A stretch of 64,000 bases of DNA, from positions 1 through 64,000 of the IMG/VR virus record IMGVR_UViG_3300017782_004332. One strand, given 5' to 3'. The DNA is from a virus. Of this stretch, positions 24,971 through 34,115 are shown piece by piece; position 1 is the first letter of the stretch, and each line of letters begins with the position of its first letter. Made by a program: the position numbers and the translations under genes. Under the pieces are notes generated by a model, which was given only the letters and a program-made list of their open reading frames with translations, had not been told where the DNA came from and did not search any database.

Positions 24971-25370
24971 TGTACTATCATTAGGTGCGTGTTCGGCAGG
25001 TCAAACAGGACCTGTTGCTAAAAATGTTATTGTACATAACAACCATGAACGAATAGAATCATCATGGCAAATGGGTTGGAAGTTATACGAAGACTTAAAA
25101 TGGAACCTTCCCGAAAGCAGTACTAAACTTCATAACAATGCAGTTATGATTGCACTAAGACAAAGTAAAACAGGTGAGTCGGTACAATGGTGGGATGCCA
25201 AATCTAATGCACACGGTTATTCAAAAGTGTATAGAAGTTATCCTGTTAGCGGTGGCTATTGTAGAGATACAGTTACTAATGTAGTATATGAGACCAATAA
25301 CCGATTATGGGACTATGTGGCTTGTACATATAACGAAGCGGCAAGTTGGACAATTACATTAAGAAATTAG
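24918..25370 (+). CDS. Putative lipoprotein, start nested in previous gene
   Basis: 151 residues from ATG 24918; this start places a hydrophobic signal peptide (SLFRCLVVIISVLSLGAC) correctly at the N-terminus with the lipobox Cys about residue 24. An upstream GTG at 24882 would give an unusually long N-terminus. Mature part Trp/Tyr-rich (SSWQMGWKLYEDLKW). No family recognised. Confidence 0.65.
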   Translation: MKQQGIGSLFRCLVVIISVLSLGACSAGQTGPVAKNVIVHNNHERIESSWQMGWKLYEDLKWNLPESSTKLHNNAVMIALRQSKTGESVQWWDAKSNAHGYSKVYRSYPVSGGYCRDTVTNVVYETNNRLWDYVACTYNEAASWTITLRN

Positions 25371-25399
25371 TTGACAGACAACTAATAACTGTGTATATT
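25371..25399 (+). promoter_or_regulatory. Sigma70-type promoter
   Basis: TTGACA (25371-25376), 17 nt, TATATT (25394-25399), upstream of the 660-aa membrane protein gene. Confidence 0.75.
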
Positions 25400-25430
25400 T
25401 GTTAATAATATAATAAGGTTAAATATAAAC

Positions 25431-27413
25431 ATGATATTAGGAATTTTAACATTTTTATCTGCTCTTACTATAAGTGCAGTTGCTATATATTATAGTGTAG
25501 CAGGACTTGCCGCAATATTCGCGGCCGCAGTTATTCCCATTATTGTTATGGGTGTAGCATTAGAAGTTGGTAAACTTGTAACCGCAGTATGGTTGCATAG
25601 GTACTGGAGCCAAGCCACGTGGTGGTTAAAAACTTATCTTAGTTTAGCAGTATTCATCCTCATGTTTATTACAAGCATGGGTATCTTTGGTTTCTTATCA
25701 AAAGCACATATTGAACAAACTAGTTTATCACAAGAACAAGTTGCTCTTATTGAAACACTAGACGACAAAGAAACACGTAGTAGTGCAAAGATTGAAAGAT
25801 GGCGTGGCGAACTAGATCGCTTGATGTCTGGTGAAGATGTTCGTGTAGATAGCCTTATTGAAAAAGAAGAAATAGGCTTAGACAAAATTTATGCTCGTAT
25901 TAACAACGAAAAAGATGCTCTTAGAGAAGATGCAAAGTTTAAAGTAGAACAGCAACAAACACGTATCAAACAAGCACAGGATAGACGTGATGCAGAAATT
26001 ACCGCCGCAGAAAAGAAGTTTGAAGGATCATTCGGCGGAACAAAAGCATATGATGATGCAGTTAAAAAAGCAAAGCAAAATGAATTAAGTGTGGCTTCAA
26101 GAGCACAAAAAGAAATACTTGCAGTCAATACAAAACTAGATGAAGACTTATCTAAAGTTGATGTCAAGTATGCAGACGATATTAAAGCAATTAATGATCG
26201 TATTCAAAACCTACGTAATCAAGCAAATACTAAGACAGTAGACATTGATAGTCGTGTAGACGAACTAGAAAGTTTAATTGAAACTGAACAGGTTAAAATA
26301 GATGCAGTCAATGAAGAAAAGTTTGGGTACGAAAAAGAGTATCGTAAACTAGAAGCAGAAGTAGGTCCTATTAAGTATATTGCAGAATTCATATATGGTG
26401 AAGATGCAAATCAAAACTTGTTAGAAGCCGCAGTGCGTTGGGTTATTATCATTATTATATTTGTATTTGATCCACTTGCAGTACTATTGCTTATTGCATC
26501 ACAATACACATTTAACTGGAACAGGATTCAGAAGGGCGGTGTTTTGCCGGGAAAGTTCGATCCCGATCCTAGACCAACATTTACGGATGATGATTGGGAT
26601 CAAGCACACAGAGACAATTATGAATTTGATCGTGCAAAGAAGATAGACGAAAACAAAGGTCCAGAAATAGAAGAACCAAAACAAGAATCAGTGTTGTCAA
26701 AGCATGACACTGATCAATATTTGATATGGCCTGAAGTAGACCCAGATATTAAAAATGTCGAGCCTAAAGAACAAACATTACACGAAATGGCCATGGAAGG
26801 GTTTAGACAAGAGCAACAGGATTACGAACAAGCAGAACTAGACTTCAATAAAGAACCCGACGTCAAAAAAAAACTTCTCAATGAGAGTGACGAAGATTAC
26901 AACAAAAGAATCTGGAAGTTAGAAAACCCTGAGTCTACAATAGACCAACAAAAAAAACTTAAAGATAAAAATCTTATTGTATCGCTACCATGGGACGATG
27001 TAGACAACACTATCCAAGATATGAAAGAAGATGGTGAATGGCCTAAGCAAAAAGTTGACGACTTAGATGCATGGAATGAATGGGTCGAAAAAGCAAATGC
27101 TGAAGCAGAACAGAATCCAGAAGGAAAACCACAACTAACCGAAGTAATAGAACCGAAAGGATTTATTCAAAATGAAGAACAACAAACAGGACTATGGAAT
27201 CAAATCGAAACAAAACGACAAGAACCAAACGACGAAAGTAAAAAACTTGAAATCGATGAACAACAGTATAGGGACGCTAGTCAAAGAAAATTGGAAGAAA
27301 CAATTAAAAGAATCAAACAAGGATCCATTTCAATCGATGACTTCAGTGGTAAGGAAAAGGATAAAATAATTAGTGCAATAGAGAACGAGGAAAAAATTGA
27401 CAAAGAAAATTAA
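25431..27413 (+). CDS. Large membrane protein with long coiled coil
   Basis: 660 residues. Membrane helices at about 4-24, 28-48, 65-90, then a coiled coil of about 220 residues (100-320), another membrane helix (about 337-362), and a long charged acidic tail. Proteins with this layout are found in T4-like marine phages without a known role. The tail overlaps the next gene by 17 nt. Its size and early-type promoter suggest an envelope-acting takeover or replication-compartment function, which is speculation. Confidence 0.65.
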   Translation: MILGILTFLSALTISAVAIYYSVAGLAAIFAAAVIPIIVMGVALEVGKLVTAVWLHRYWSQATWWLKTYLSLAVFILMFITSMGIFGFLSKAHIEQTSLSQEQVALIETLDDKETRSSAKIERWRGELDRLMSGEDVRVDSLIEKEEIGLDKIYARINNEKDALREDAKFKVEQQQTRIKQAQDRRDAEITAAEKKFEGSFGGTKAYDDAVKKAKQNELSVASRAQKEILAVNTKLDEDLSKVDVKYADDIKAINDRIQNLRNQANTKTVDIDSRVDELESLIETEQVKIDAVNEEKFGYEKEYRKLEAEVGPIKYIAEFIYGEDANQNLLEAAVRWVIIIIIFVFDPLAVLLLIASQYTFNWNRIQKGGVLPGKFDPDPRPTFTDDDWDQAHRDNYEFDRAKKIDENKGPEIEEPKQESVLSKHDTDQYLIWPEVDPDIKNVEPKEQTLHEMAMEGFRQEQQDYEQAELDFNKEPDVKKKLLNESDEDYNKRIWKLENPESTIDQQKKLKDKNLIVSLPWDDVDNTIQDMKEDGEWPKQKVDDLDAWNEWVEKANAEAEQNPEGKPQLTEVIEPKGFIQNEEQQTGLWNQIETKRQEPNDESKKLEIDEQQYRDASQRKLEETIKRIKQGSISIDDFSGKEKDKIISAIENEEKIDKEN

Positions 27414-27801
27414 TCTAATAAGTCCGCCCGATAGGTTACATAATAATAACTTTACATTCAATCTTATTAATACAACGCCCGAAGAACAAGAAGCGGTGAG
27501 CATGTTCTTAGCAAAGAATGACGTCGCTGAAGAAGTTAACGTTTATGTGTATAATAATGAATCCAATCCGAATTGGTTATTAGAAACTGTAGATGGTAAA
27601 AATAATACCTATATTAATCTTGACAACACCGGTGATATTAGTGTAAAATATACTAGTTACATGTTAAGTCAGAGTAACGTTTATTATAATACTAACGATG
27701 ATAATAGTAGTGAGATTTATAGTTTAATTAATCCCAATAGGATTTCATCAGTAACACAATTTTTGGATACGATATATGAGCAAAGAAACAACAACAAATA
27801 A
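27397..27801 (+). CDS. Hypothetical protein preceding clpX
   Basis: 134 residues from TTG 27397 after GAGG. N- and Y-rich, soluble. Overlaps the end of the membrane-protein gene by 17 nt and the start of clpX by 26 nt, so translation is coupled to ClpX. An adaptor role for ClpX is possible from position but no motif supports it. Confidence 0.55.
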   Translation: MTKKINLISPPDRLHNNNFTFNLINTTPEEQEAVSMFLAKNDVAEEVNVYVYNNESNPNWLLETVDGKNNTYINLDNTGDISVKYTSYMLSQSNVYYNTNDDNSSEIYSLINPNRISSVTQFLDTIYEQRNNNK

Positions 27802-29050
27802 TAAAAATTACCTCTGTGATTTTTGTGGTAAAAAACGAGATGAAGTACACAAACTTATAGTTGGCAATGGCGCTTCAATTTGTAATGAATGCATTGACCT
27901 TTGCAGTAATATTCTAGCAGAAGAAAAGTCTGTTAGTATTAATAAAGCAAACAAAAACCAAGTTGACTTAACTACTCTTGATCCGCTTACAGTTAAAAAT
28001 ATTCTTGACCAACATGTTATAGGACAAGAAGATGCAAAAATATCTTTAAGTGTAGCAGTAGCACAACACTATAAAAAATTATTCAATCCTAGCACAGATT
28101 TAAAACTAGATAAAACAAATGTAATGTTAATGGGTCCAACTGGGTCAGGCAAGACATTGTTAGCACAAACTATTGCAGACTATCTTGGAGTTCCGTTTGC
28201 TATCTGTGATGCAACAACACTTACAGAAGCAGGATACGTCGGAGACGATGTTGAAAGCATTATAACAAGATTAGTTACTGAGGCCGACGGTAATGTTGAA
28301 CTTGCAGAAAAAGGTATTGTGTTTATTGATGAAATAGATAAAGTTACTAAAAAGCAACAAAACGTGTCAGTTACAAGAGACGTAAGTGGCGAAGGTGTAC
28401 AACAAGGTTTACTTAAAATTATTGAAGGTACCAAAATTAGATTATCCGCGGCAGGTGCAAAACGGAAGAATCCACAAGCAGACGTATTAGATATTGATAC
28501 TAAAAATATGTTGTTTATTGTTGGTGGAGCCTTTATTGGATTAGAAAAAGTTATCGATGATAGATTAAACAAAGGCGGTATTGGATTTGGTGTTGATATT
28601 GTTGACGAAAGTAAAACAGGTGACTTATCATTAGTTGAGCCAGAAGATTTAATCAAATATGGGTTCATTCCAGAGTTTATTGGTCGTTTTGGATTAATTA
28701 CCGACGTAAAAGAGTTGACAGAATCTCAATTAGTTAGTATAATGAAAGAACCTAAAAACGCATTGTATAAACAATACAAATATTTGTTTAAGATTGACAA
28801 TGTAGATTTAGAGATTACTAATGATGCTATGAGTTATATCGCAGAAAAGGCAAAAAAATTGAAGACTAATGCTAGAGGTATAAAAGCAATATTAGAAAAT
28901 ATTTTATTAAAATGGCAGTTTCAATCTACCAGTTTAGTAAAAGACGGCTTAACTGGAATTACAATTAACAAAGAAGCAGTTGATAACCCAGAAAAGGCAA
29001 TAACAGTGTATAATACTAAGAAGAAAGAGGAAAATGGCAAAAAACTTTAA
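27776..29050 (+). CDS. clpX: ClpX, AAA+ unfoldase of ClpXP
   Basis: 424 residues, full length. N-terminal zinc-binding domain with C14/C17 and C36/C39; Walker A GPTGSGKT (120-127); pore-1 loop GYVG; Walker B VFIDEID; sensor and arginine-finger region FIGRFG; and an IGF tripeptide (GGIGFGV), the loop that docks ClpP. So it should unfold ssrA-tagged and other substrates and feed ClpP. The phage also carries clpP, a ClpP-like gene, clpS and the tmRNA. Divergence from a host copy cannot be judged here. Confidence 0.97.
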   Translation: MSKETTTNNKNYLCDFCGKKRDEVHKLIVGNGASICNECIDLCSNILAEEKSVSINKANKNQVDLTTLDPLTVKNILDQHVIGQEDAKISLSVAVAQHYKKLFNPSTDLKLDKTNVMLMGPTGSGKTLLAQTIADYLGVPFAICDATTLTEAGYVGDDVESIITRLVTEADGNVELAEKGIVFIDEIDKVTKKQQNVSVTRDVSGEGVQQGLLKIIEGTKIRLSAAGAKRKNPQADVLDIDTKNMLFIVGGAFIGLEKVIDDRLNKGGIGFGVDIVDESKTGDLSLVEPEDLIKYGFIPEFIGRFGLITDVKELTESQLVSIMKEPKNALYKQYKYLFKIDNVDLEITNDAMSYIAEKAKKLKTNARGIKAILENILLKWQFQSTSLVKDGLTGITINKEAVDNPEKAITVYNTKKKEENGKKL

Positions 29051-29294
29051 ACCGCGAACAATGGCTAATTCGACAGACGGAATGGGTATGGGTGTAAGAG
29101 TACAAGGTGACTCACCTGCCGATTTTATGAAAGCACTTCGTAAGTTTAAAAGAAAGGTTGCTGATAGTGGAATACTTCAAGATATGAAGGATAAGCAGTA
29201 CTATCAAAAACCATCTGATAAACGTAGAGAGAAAAAGAAGGCGGCACGAATTAGACAATTAAAGGCAATGAAGATACAAGAAAACAAATATTAG
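29034..29294 (+). CDS. Small basic hypothetical protein
   Basis: 86 residues; N-terminal GMGMGVRVQGDSPADFMKALRKFKRKV, then a strongly basic helix (SDKRREKKKAARIRQLKAMK). Resembles ribosomal-protein-S21-like small basic proteins in layout (helix-turn-basic helix), which is only a suggestion. Overlaps clpX by 17 nt. Confidence 0.55.
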   Translation: MAKNFKPRTMANSTDGMGMGVRVQGDSPADFMKALRKFKRKVADSGILQDMKDKQYYQKPSDKRREKKKAARIRQLKAMKIQENKY

Positions 29295-29304
29295 AGGCAG
29301 TAAG

Positions 29305-29841
29305 ATGACAACCCATGCGATGATAGACCTTGAAACATTAGGTACTAAACCTAACTGTGTAATACTAACTTTAGGTGCAATTAAATTTAATCCGTTAACA
29401 GCAGATGAACCTAACAACGGAATCTATCAAAAATTTGATATTGATCAACAAGACAAACTAGGTCGCAGTCAAGATGAAAGTACAATTGAATGGTGGGGCA
29501 AACAAGCCAAGAACATTCAAGACGAAGCATTTGGCGAAGACGGCCGTATATCTTTAGAACAGTGTACTAAAGAGTTGAATAAATTTCTCGTCGGAGTTGA
29601 CGTTGTGTGGGCACAGGGACCTGTTTTCGATATTGTTATTTTAGAAAATCTTTACCAACAATTAGGTTTGCCATTGCCATGGAACTTTTGGCAAATAAGG
29701 GATAGTAGAACATTGTTTAGTTTGTTGCCTGAGGATCCACGTAAAGCGATTCGACAAGAGGCACACAACGCACTAGCCGATTGTTATTTTCAAGCCAAGT
29801 GTGTACAGAAAGCATATAGCGATCTTAAGGTAGTAAAATGA
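29305..29841 (+). CDS. DnaQ-like 3'-5' exonuclease (DexA-type)
   Basis: 178 residues. RNase-T/DEDD fold: D-L-E near the N-terminus (MIDLETLG), WAQGPVFDIVIL carrying the second Asp, and HNALADC with the His and last Asp (DEDDh). Small stand-alone enzymes like T4 DexA degrade DNA or RNA 3' ends. GAGGCAG upstream; overlaps the next gene (ATGA). Confidence 0.85.
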   Translation: MTTHAMIDLETLGTKPNCVILTLGAIKFNPLTADEPNNGIYQKFDIDQQDKLGRSQDESTIEWWGKQAKNIQDEAFGEDGRISLEQCTKELNKFLVGVDVVWAQGPVFDIVILENLYQQLGLPLPWNFWQIRDSRTLFSLLPEDPRKAIRQEAHNALADCYFQAKCVQKAYSDLKVVK

Positions 29842-30428
29842 TTAGAGAAGATTACTTTGCTACACCAGTATACCAGTTTGATCTAAAATCAGATAATCAA
29901 CCCTTAATAGATTGGGCATACAAAGTAAATGAACAACCTTTAAATTCTAATGGTGGGAAACAAAGTTTCAATACTGCTGACAAAAAGAATGATGCATCAA
30001 TGCAACATACGTTTCCATTACCATTTCAATATTTACAAAACCAAATACAAGACTATATTAATGAAGTTAGTAACGATTTAAATTTTCCTAAATGTGAATT
30101 ACAAAATTATTGGTTGAATGTAAATCCATATGGTGGATCTAATGATGTACATAATCATCCTAATTCTTTGTTGGTTGCAAATTATTATATAAATGCTACA
30201 ACAGATGATATGGGCGATATTGTTATACATAGGCAAGATGATTCACAATATTATACTAGTGCTATACCTAATAAAACAAATATTACACAAAGATCAATAC
30301 ACATTAAACCTTACACAGGATTGTTAGTAGTATTTCCTGGTTGGGTAAAACATTCTGTTACTACTAATTTGAATGAAGAGAATGATAGAATATCACTGTC
30401 AATGAATTACGGAAGGATAAGATTGTGA
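29838..30428 (+). CDS. Putative 2OG-Fe(II) oxygenase
   Basis: 196 residues. Jelly-roll oxygenase pattern: an HNHP metal-binding segment, INATTDDMGDIVI, and a distal FPGWVKHSV (His ligand) followed by R-I-S-L-S-x-N, matching phage proteins of the putative 2OG-Fe(II) oxygenase type. Substrate unknown. Overlaps both neighbours. Confidence 0.75.
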   Translation: MIREDYFATPVYQFDLKSDNQPLIDWAYKVNEQPLNSNGGKQSFNTADKKNDASMQHTFPLPFQYLQNQIQDYINEVSNDLNFPKCELQNYWLNVNPYGGSNDVHNHPNSLLVANYYINATTDDMGDIVIHRQDDSQYYTSAIPNKTNITQRSIHIKPYTGLLVVFPGWVKHSVTTNLNEENDRISLSMNYGRIRL

Positions 30429-31537
30429 GAATCGAACAAGACATTAAACTAGACTACAAAGACGTACTGTTTAAACCAAAGCGTTCTAAATTAGAAAGCA
30501 GACGTGACGTTGACCTAACTCGTACGTTCAAATTCCATCACGGCAACGAATGGACAGGTGTACCAATCATGTCAAGTAACATGGACGGTGTGGGTACATT
30601 TGAGATGGCTAAAGTATTACAAGAACACAAAATGATCACTGTAATGAGAAAGCACTATTCAGTTGATGACTGGAAAGAACAGAGTCAAGGTGTTAAGATG
30701 AAGTACCTTAGTGTTTGTACAGGTACAGGAGTTATTTGGGATAAAGATGCAAAAGACTATGCTACTATGAAAGCAGTATTAGAAATGTATCCAGACATCA
30801 AGTTTATCACAGTTGATGTTGCAAATGCTTATCATGAAAACTATGCAGACTTTATTGCAAGAGTTAGAGATGCATACCCAGACAAAACTATTATTGCAGG
30901 TAACGTTATCTCAGCAGAGATGACAGAAGAACTTATTATCAAAGGTGCTGACATTGTCAAGTGTGGTATTGGTCCAGGATCAGTATGTACTACACGACTA
31001 ATGACAGGTGTTGGTGTACCGCAACTATCAGGCATTATTGAATGTGCTGATGCGGCCAACGGTATTGGTGGACACATTATTGCAGACGGAGGTTGTGTGT
31101 ATCCAGGTGATGTAAGTAAAGCCTTTGGTGCAGGTGCTCACTTTGTTATGCTTGGCGGTATGTTAGCAGGACACAAAGAAGGTGGCGGTAACGTTATTAC
31201 AAAACATACATCAACAGGAGGTGCTCATAAGTTAGACAATGGAACTTATGTTCCGCACTTTGCTGAACAGAGTTTTGTTGAATTCTACGGAATGAGTTCA
31301 GATGCGGCTATGGCAACACATGGTACACGTAAAGATGGATACAGAGGTGCTGAAGGCAAACTTGTTTCTATTCCGTACAAAGGAGAAGTAGAAGGTACAT
31401 TAACAGAAATACTTGGTGGCCTAAGATCTACTTGCACATATATTGGTGCAAAACGCATTAAGGATATGCCAAAGTGTACAACATTTGTAAGATGTACACA
31501 ACAAGTTAACCAAGTATTCAATCAATATAACAGTTAA
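30425..31537 (+). CDS. guaC: GMP reductase
   Basis: 370 residues from GTG 30425. TIM-barrel of the IMPDH/GMPR family; GIGPGSVCTTR holds the catalytic Cys188; IIADGGCVYPGDVSKAFGAGA and FYGMSSD...GTRKDGYRGAEGK match GuaC rather than IMPDH, and no CBS domains are present. Converts GMP to IMP with NADPH, which would help redirect guanine nucleotides to adenine for an AT-rich phage genome. Confidence 0.92.
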   Translation: MRIEQDIKLDYKDVLFKPKRSKLESRRDVDLTRTFKFHHGNEWTGVPIMSSNMDGVGTFEMAKVLQEHKMITVMRKHYSVDDWKEQSQGVKMKYLSVCTGTGVIWDKDAKDYATMKAVLEMYPDIKFITVDVANAYHENYADFIARVRDAYPDKTIIAGNVISAEMTEELIIKGADIVKCGIGPGSVCTTRLMTGVGVPQLSGIIECADAANGIGGHIIADGGCVYPGDVSKAFGAGAHFVMLGGMLAGHKEGGGNVITKHTSTGGAHKLDNGTYVPHFAEQSFVEFYGMSSDAAMATHGTRKDGYRGAEGKLVSIPYKGEVEGTLTEILGGLRSTCTYIGAKRIKDMPKCTTFVRCTQQVNQVFNQYNS

Positions 31538-31550
31538 AGGACACACATAT

Positions 31551-32099
31551 ATGATTAAAGGTTTTAAGATTCCAAAAGTTACATTTAAAGTTAGAACTGG
31601 TGATTCAGTTTTAGATGATGGATGTAGTTTTGAAGAAGGTAACTGGTCTGAAGTAACAACAGACGATTACTTTAAAGGTAAAAGAGTTGTATTATTCAGT
31701 TTGCCGGGTGCATTTACACCAACTTGCACATCAACACAATTACCAAGTTTTGAAGAAAACTACGATAAAATTAAATCAATGGGAATTGATGAGATTTATT
31801 GTTGTTCAGTGAATGACTCATTTGTAATGAATGCATGGGCTGAAATTCTTAAAGTAAAAAATGTAAAAGTTATTCCAGATGGTAGTGGTAACTTTACAAG
31901 ATTTATGGGTATGTTAATTGGAAAAAACCACAGAGGCTTCGGAAACAGAAGTTGGAGATACATGACAGTTATTAATGACGGTGTAGTAGAACAGTGGTGG
32001 CAAGAGCCAGGAATCAATAATGACGGTTCAGATCAAGATCCGTATATTGAAACAACACCCGACAACATGATGACTTACTTACAAACAGCATCTGTTTAA
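31551..32099 (+). CDS. Peroxiredoxin (Prx5/AhpE-like)
   Basis: 182 residues. Thioredoxin-fold peroxidase with the PGAFTPTC motif (peroxidatic Cys59) typical of Prx5-type enzymes, and GRRSWRY-like segment near the end. Reduces peroxides; may rely on the phage glutaredoxin. Ends at a bidirectional terminator. Confidence 0.92.
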   Translation: MIKGFKIPKVTFKVRTGDSVLDDGCSFEEGNWSEVTTDDYFKGKRVVLFSLPGAFTPTCTSTQLPSFEENYDKIKSMGIDEIYCCSVNDSFVMNAWAEILKVKNVKVIPDGSGNFTRFMGMLIGKNHRGFGNRSWRYMTVINDGVVEQWWQEPGINNDGSDQDPYIETTPDNMMTYLQTASV

Positions 32100-32109
32100 T
32101 AGAAATAAG

Positions 32110-32140
32110 AAAAGGGGCAGTTTTCACTGTCCCTTTTTTT
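32110..32140. terminator. Bidirectional terminator
   Basis: 11-bp stem (AAAGGGGCAGT / ACTGTCCCTTT, one G-T pair) with 4-nt loop and seven T. Lies between convergent peroxiredoxin and minus-strand genes. Confidence 0.88.
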
Positions 32141-32143
32141 GAC

Positions 32144-32335
32144 TTAACGATATAAGTTTTCTGATTGATCAGCAATAACGTGTTTATCGTCATGTTCGAC
32201 ATATCTGTCAAACCATAAACTAAAACCTAGTGCAACAAATCCAATACCAAGTAAAACCCAAAAAAACGGTTCTGTTGTTAACAAATGCCATAGTACTTGC
32301 AATCCGTCCATGTTTGAATAATCTACTTCAGCCAT
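32144..32335 (-). CDS. Small membrane protein
   Basis: 63 residues with one membrane helix (about 25-42, FFWVLLGIGFVALGFSLWF). Overlaps the DUF454 gene by 13 nt; last gene of the ALAS unit. Unknown function. Confidence 0.55.
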   Translation of the reverse strand: MAEVDYSNMDGLQVLWHLLTTEPFFWVLLGIGFVALGFSLWFDRYVEHDDKHVIADQSENLYR

Positions 32336-32742
32336 GCTACTCGTTCGCCTGCTTTGACTCTTCTTGCATGTTCTTCAACTGATCCTGGATATCTCCACGC
32401 CCATATTGCAACACCTAACATAAATGCTCCTGACCATAGGACTGCGTTTACATTACCTGTCGCAAAAAACGTAAATGCCAAAGTTGACGACATTACTATT
32501 ACCATTGCATATTTTCCTTTAGTAGGAAAAACTCTTTTACCTGTCCAGTTAGTTAAAAACTTACCAAACCATGGATGGTTGTATAACCATTTTTCCATCT
32601 TAGGTGAACTCTTTGCAAACGCCCAGGCCGCGATTACTAAGAAGATTGAAAAGGGAATTCCTGGCGTAACAAATCCTATGTAGGCCATACCTACACAGAA
32701 AAAACCAATTGCTTGGTACATATATTTTTTTATTGTATTCAT
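32323..32742 (-). CDS. DUF454 (YbaN-type) membrane protein
   Basis: 139 residues with three to four membrane helices and the family signature GFVTPGIPFSIFLVIAAWAFAKSSPK followed by LYNHPWFG. DUF454 genes sit next to heme-related genes in some bacteria, which fits the overlap (4 nt) with the ALAS gene here. A role in tetrapyrrole handling is inference from position. Confidence 0.78.
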   Translation of the reverse strand: MNTIKKYMYQAIGFFCVGMAYIGFVTPGIPFSIFLVIAAWAFAKSSPKMEKWLYNHPWFGKFLTNWTGKRVFPTKGKYAMVIVMSSTLAFTFFATGNVNAVLWSGAFMLGVAIWAWRYPGSVEEHARRVKAGERVAWLK

Positions 32743-33929
32743 AAAATTTTGTGCCTTTCTAACACTACAAGTAATTTATCCACAAGTTCGTCCATCATAG
32801 CGTTAGTGTGATTAGGCGTAGGAGTAAAACGTAGTCTTTCTGTACCTACGTCAACTGTCGGATAGTTAATAGGCTGTACGTATATACCGTCTTTGTACAG
32901 CAAGTCATCGGATATCTGCTTACACTTAACAGCGTCTCCAATCATCACAGGTACTATATGACTAGGATTATCTAGTACAGGAATACCCGCGGATTTAAAT
33001 TTGTCCTTTAATGTAGTTGCTCTATCCATAATTTCATCACGTAGATTTGGATGTTCTTTTACGTATCGAATTGACGCAAGAGCACCTGCACACAATACAG
33101 GACTTAAACTAGTAGTGAATATAAATGCTGGTGCTAATGATCTAATAGCATCTATAAAAGGTGTCTTAGACGCAATATAACCGCCCTGTACACCGAATGC
33201 TTTCGCTAGGGTGCCGTTTACTATATCAACATCTATGTTGTCTCGTTCAGTAACACCCCCGCCATTTTTACCATATAACCCAACTCCATGAACTTCGTCC
33301 AAATAGGTCAATGCATCATACTTCTTACACAGTTTTACAATTTCTTTAATAGGACTTATATCACCATCCATGCTATAAACAGATTCGAACACAACCATTT
33401 TGGTTCCTTTTATCTGTTTTAGTTTTAATTCTAATTCTTGTAAATCATTATGCGACCAAATTACTTTGTTAGCACGACTATGTCTAATACCTTGTATAAT
33501 ACTAGAATGATTTTTACTATCACTAATAAATGTAATATCAGGAATAATTTTAGCAATAGTTTCTAATGTAGTTTCGTTGGCATTGAAAGCACTTGTAAAA
33601 AGTAATGCACTTTCTTTTTTATGCAACTTTGCTATCTCGGCTTCTAATGCTACATGGTAATGAGTTGTCCCAGATATGTTTCTAGTTCCACCACTACCTG
33701 CACCTGCTGTGTCTAATGCTGTTCTCATAGCATCTAAAACAAACTGATGCTGACCCATACCTAAGTAATCGTTCGAACACCAATTTACTATTTTTTTAAT
33801 TGCATATTTTGAATACCAAATAGCATTAGGAAAGTCACCGCAGTCACGCAGGATATCATTAAACACCCTATACTTTCCATCAGATTTAAGTTGATCTATA
33901 ACTTCTTCGAATTTTTTAATATTAATCAT
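32739..33929 (-). CDS. hemA: 5-aminolevulinate synthase (ALAS, Shemin pathway)
   Basis: 396 residues, full length. Condenses glycine and succinyl-CoA to 5-aminolevulinate with PLP, the committed step of tetrapyrrole synthesis in alphaproteobacteria. Visible: YRVFNDI near the N-terminus, NDYLGMG glycine loop, HxxH of SKNHSSIIQGIRH, DEVHG (D211/H214, PLP ring), and the Schiff-base K243 in TLAKAFG. ALAS rather than KBL/BioF is favoured by the N-terminal segment. First gene of a minus-strand unit with DUF454; a CTAAATA box lies upstream on the minus strand. Phage-borne ALAS genes have been reported from aquatic phage sequences. Confidence 0.92.
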   Translation of the reverse strand: MINIKKFEEVIDQLKSDGKYRVFNDILRDCGDFPNAIWYSKYAIKKIVNWCSNDYLGMGQHQFVLDAMRTALDTAGAGSGGTRNISGTTHYHVALEAEIAKLHKKESALLFTSAFNANETTLETIAKIIPDITFISDSKNHSSIIQGIRHSRANKVIWSHNDLQELELKLKQIKGTKMVVFESVYSMDGDISPIKEIVKLCKKYDALTYLDEVHGVGLYGKNGGGVTERDNIDVDIVNGTLAKAFGVQGGYIASKTPFIDAIRSLAPAFIFTTSLSPVLCAGALASIRYVKEHPNLRDEIMDRATTLKDKFKSAGIPVLDNPSHIVPVMIGDAVKCKQISDDLLYKDGIYVQPINYPTVDVGTERLRFTPTPNHTNAMMDELVDKLLVVLERHKIL

Positions 33930-34049
33930 GTTATTCCAATAATATGCGTATATTATATTTAGTATAGTTTTGGAAGAAAAAACTTCAAATTGCTCTTGTA
34001 ATTTTAAAAAAAAGTATTATATTATATATGTACAGTAGAAATGCTGTAT

Positions 34050-34115
34050 AAATAAATGTGTAGGTTGCTTGATAGGACCTGCATATAATAACTTGCTTAA
34101 TAAAGGAGAAAAACA
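34050..34115 (+). promoter_or_regulatory. Hsp20 leader: ROSE-like RNA thermometer candidate
   Basis: CTTGCT (34092-34097), 6-nt loop, AGGAG (34104-34108): the anti-SD pairs with the ribosome site as C-G, T-A, T-G, bulged G, C-G, T-A. This UUGCU/AGGA helix with a bulged G is the hallmark of ROSE thermometers. An upstream hairpin GTAGGT/ACCTGC (about 34061-34083) adds the multi-hairpin layout. The same element precedes groES. Confidence 0.6.

Noticed and set aside
31551-32099. Peroxiredoxin read as part of the tetrapyrrole module
   Set aside because: It is transcribed convergently and separated by a bidirectional terminator; a functional link to heme would be speculative.
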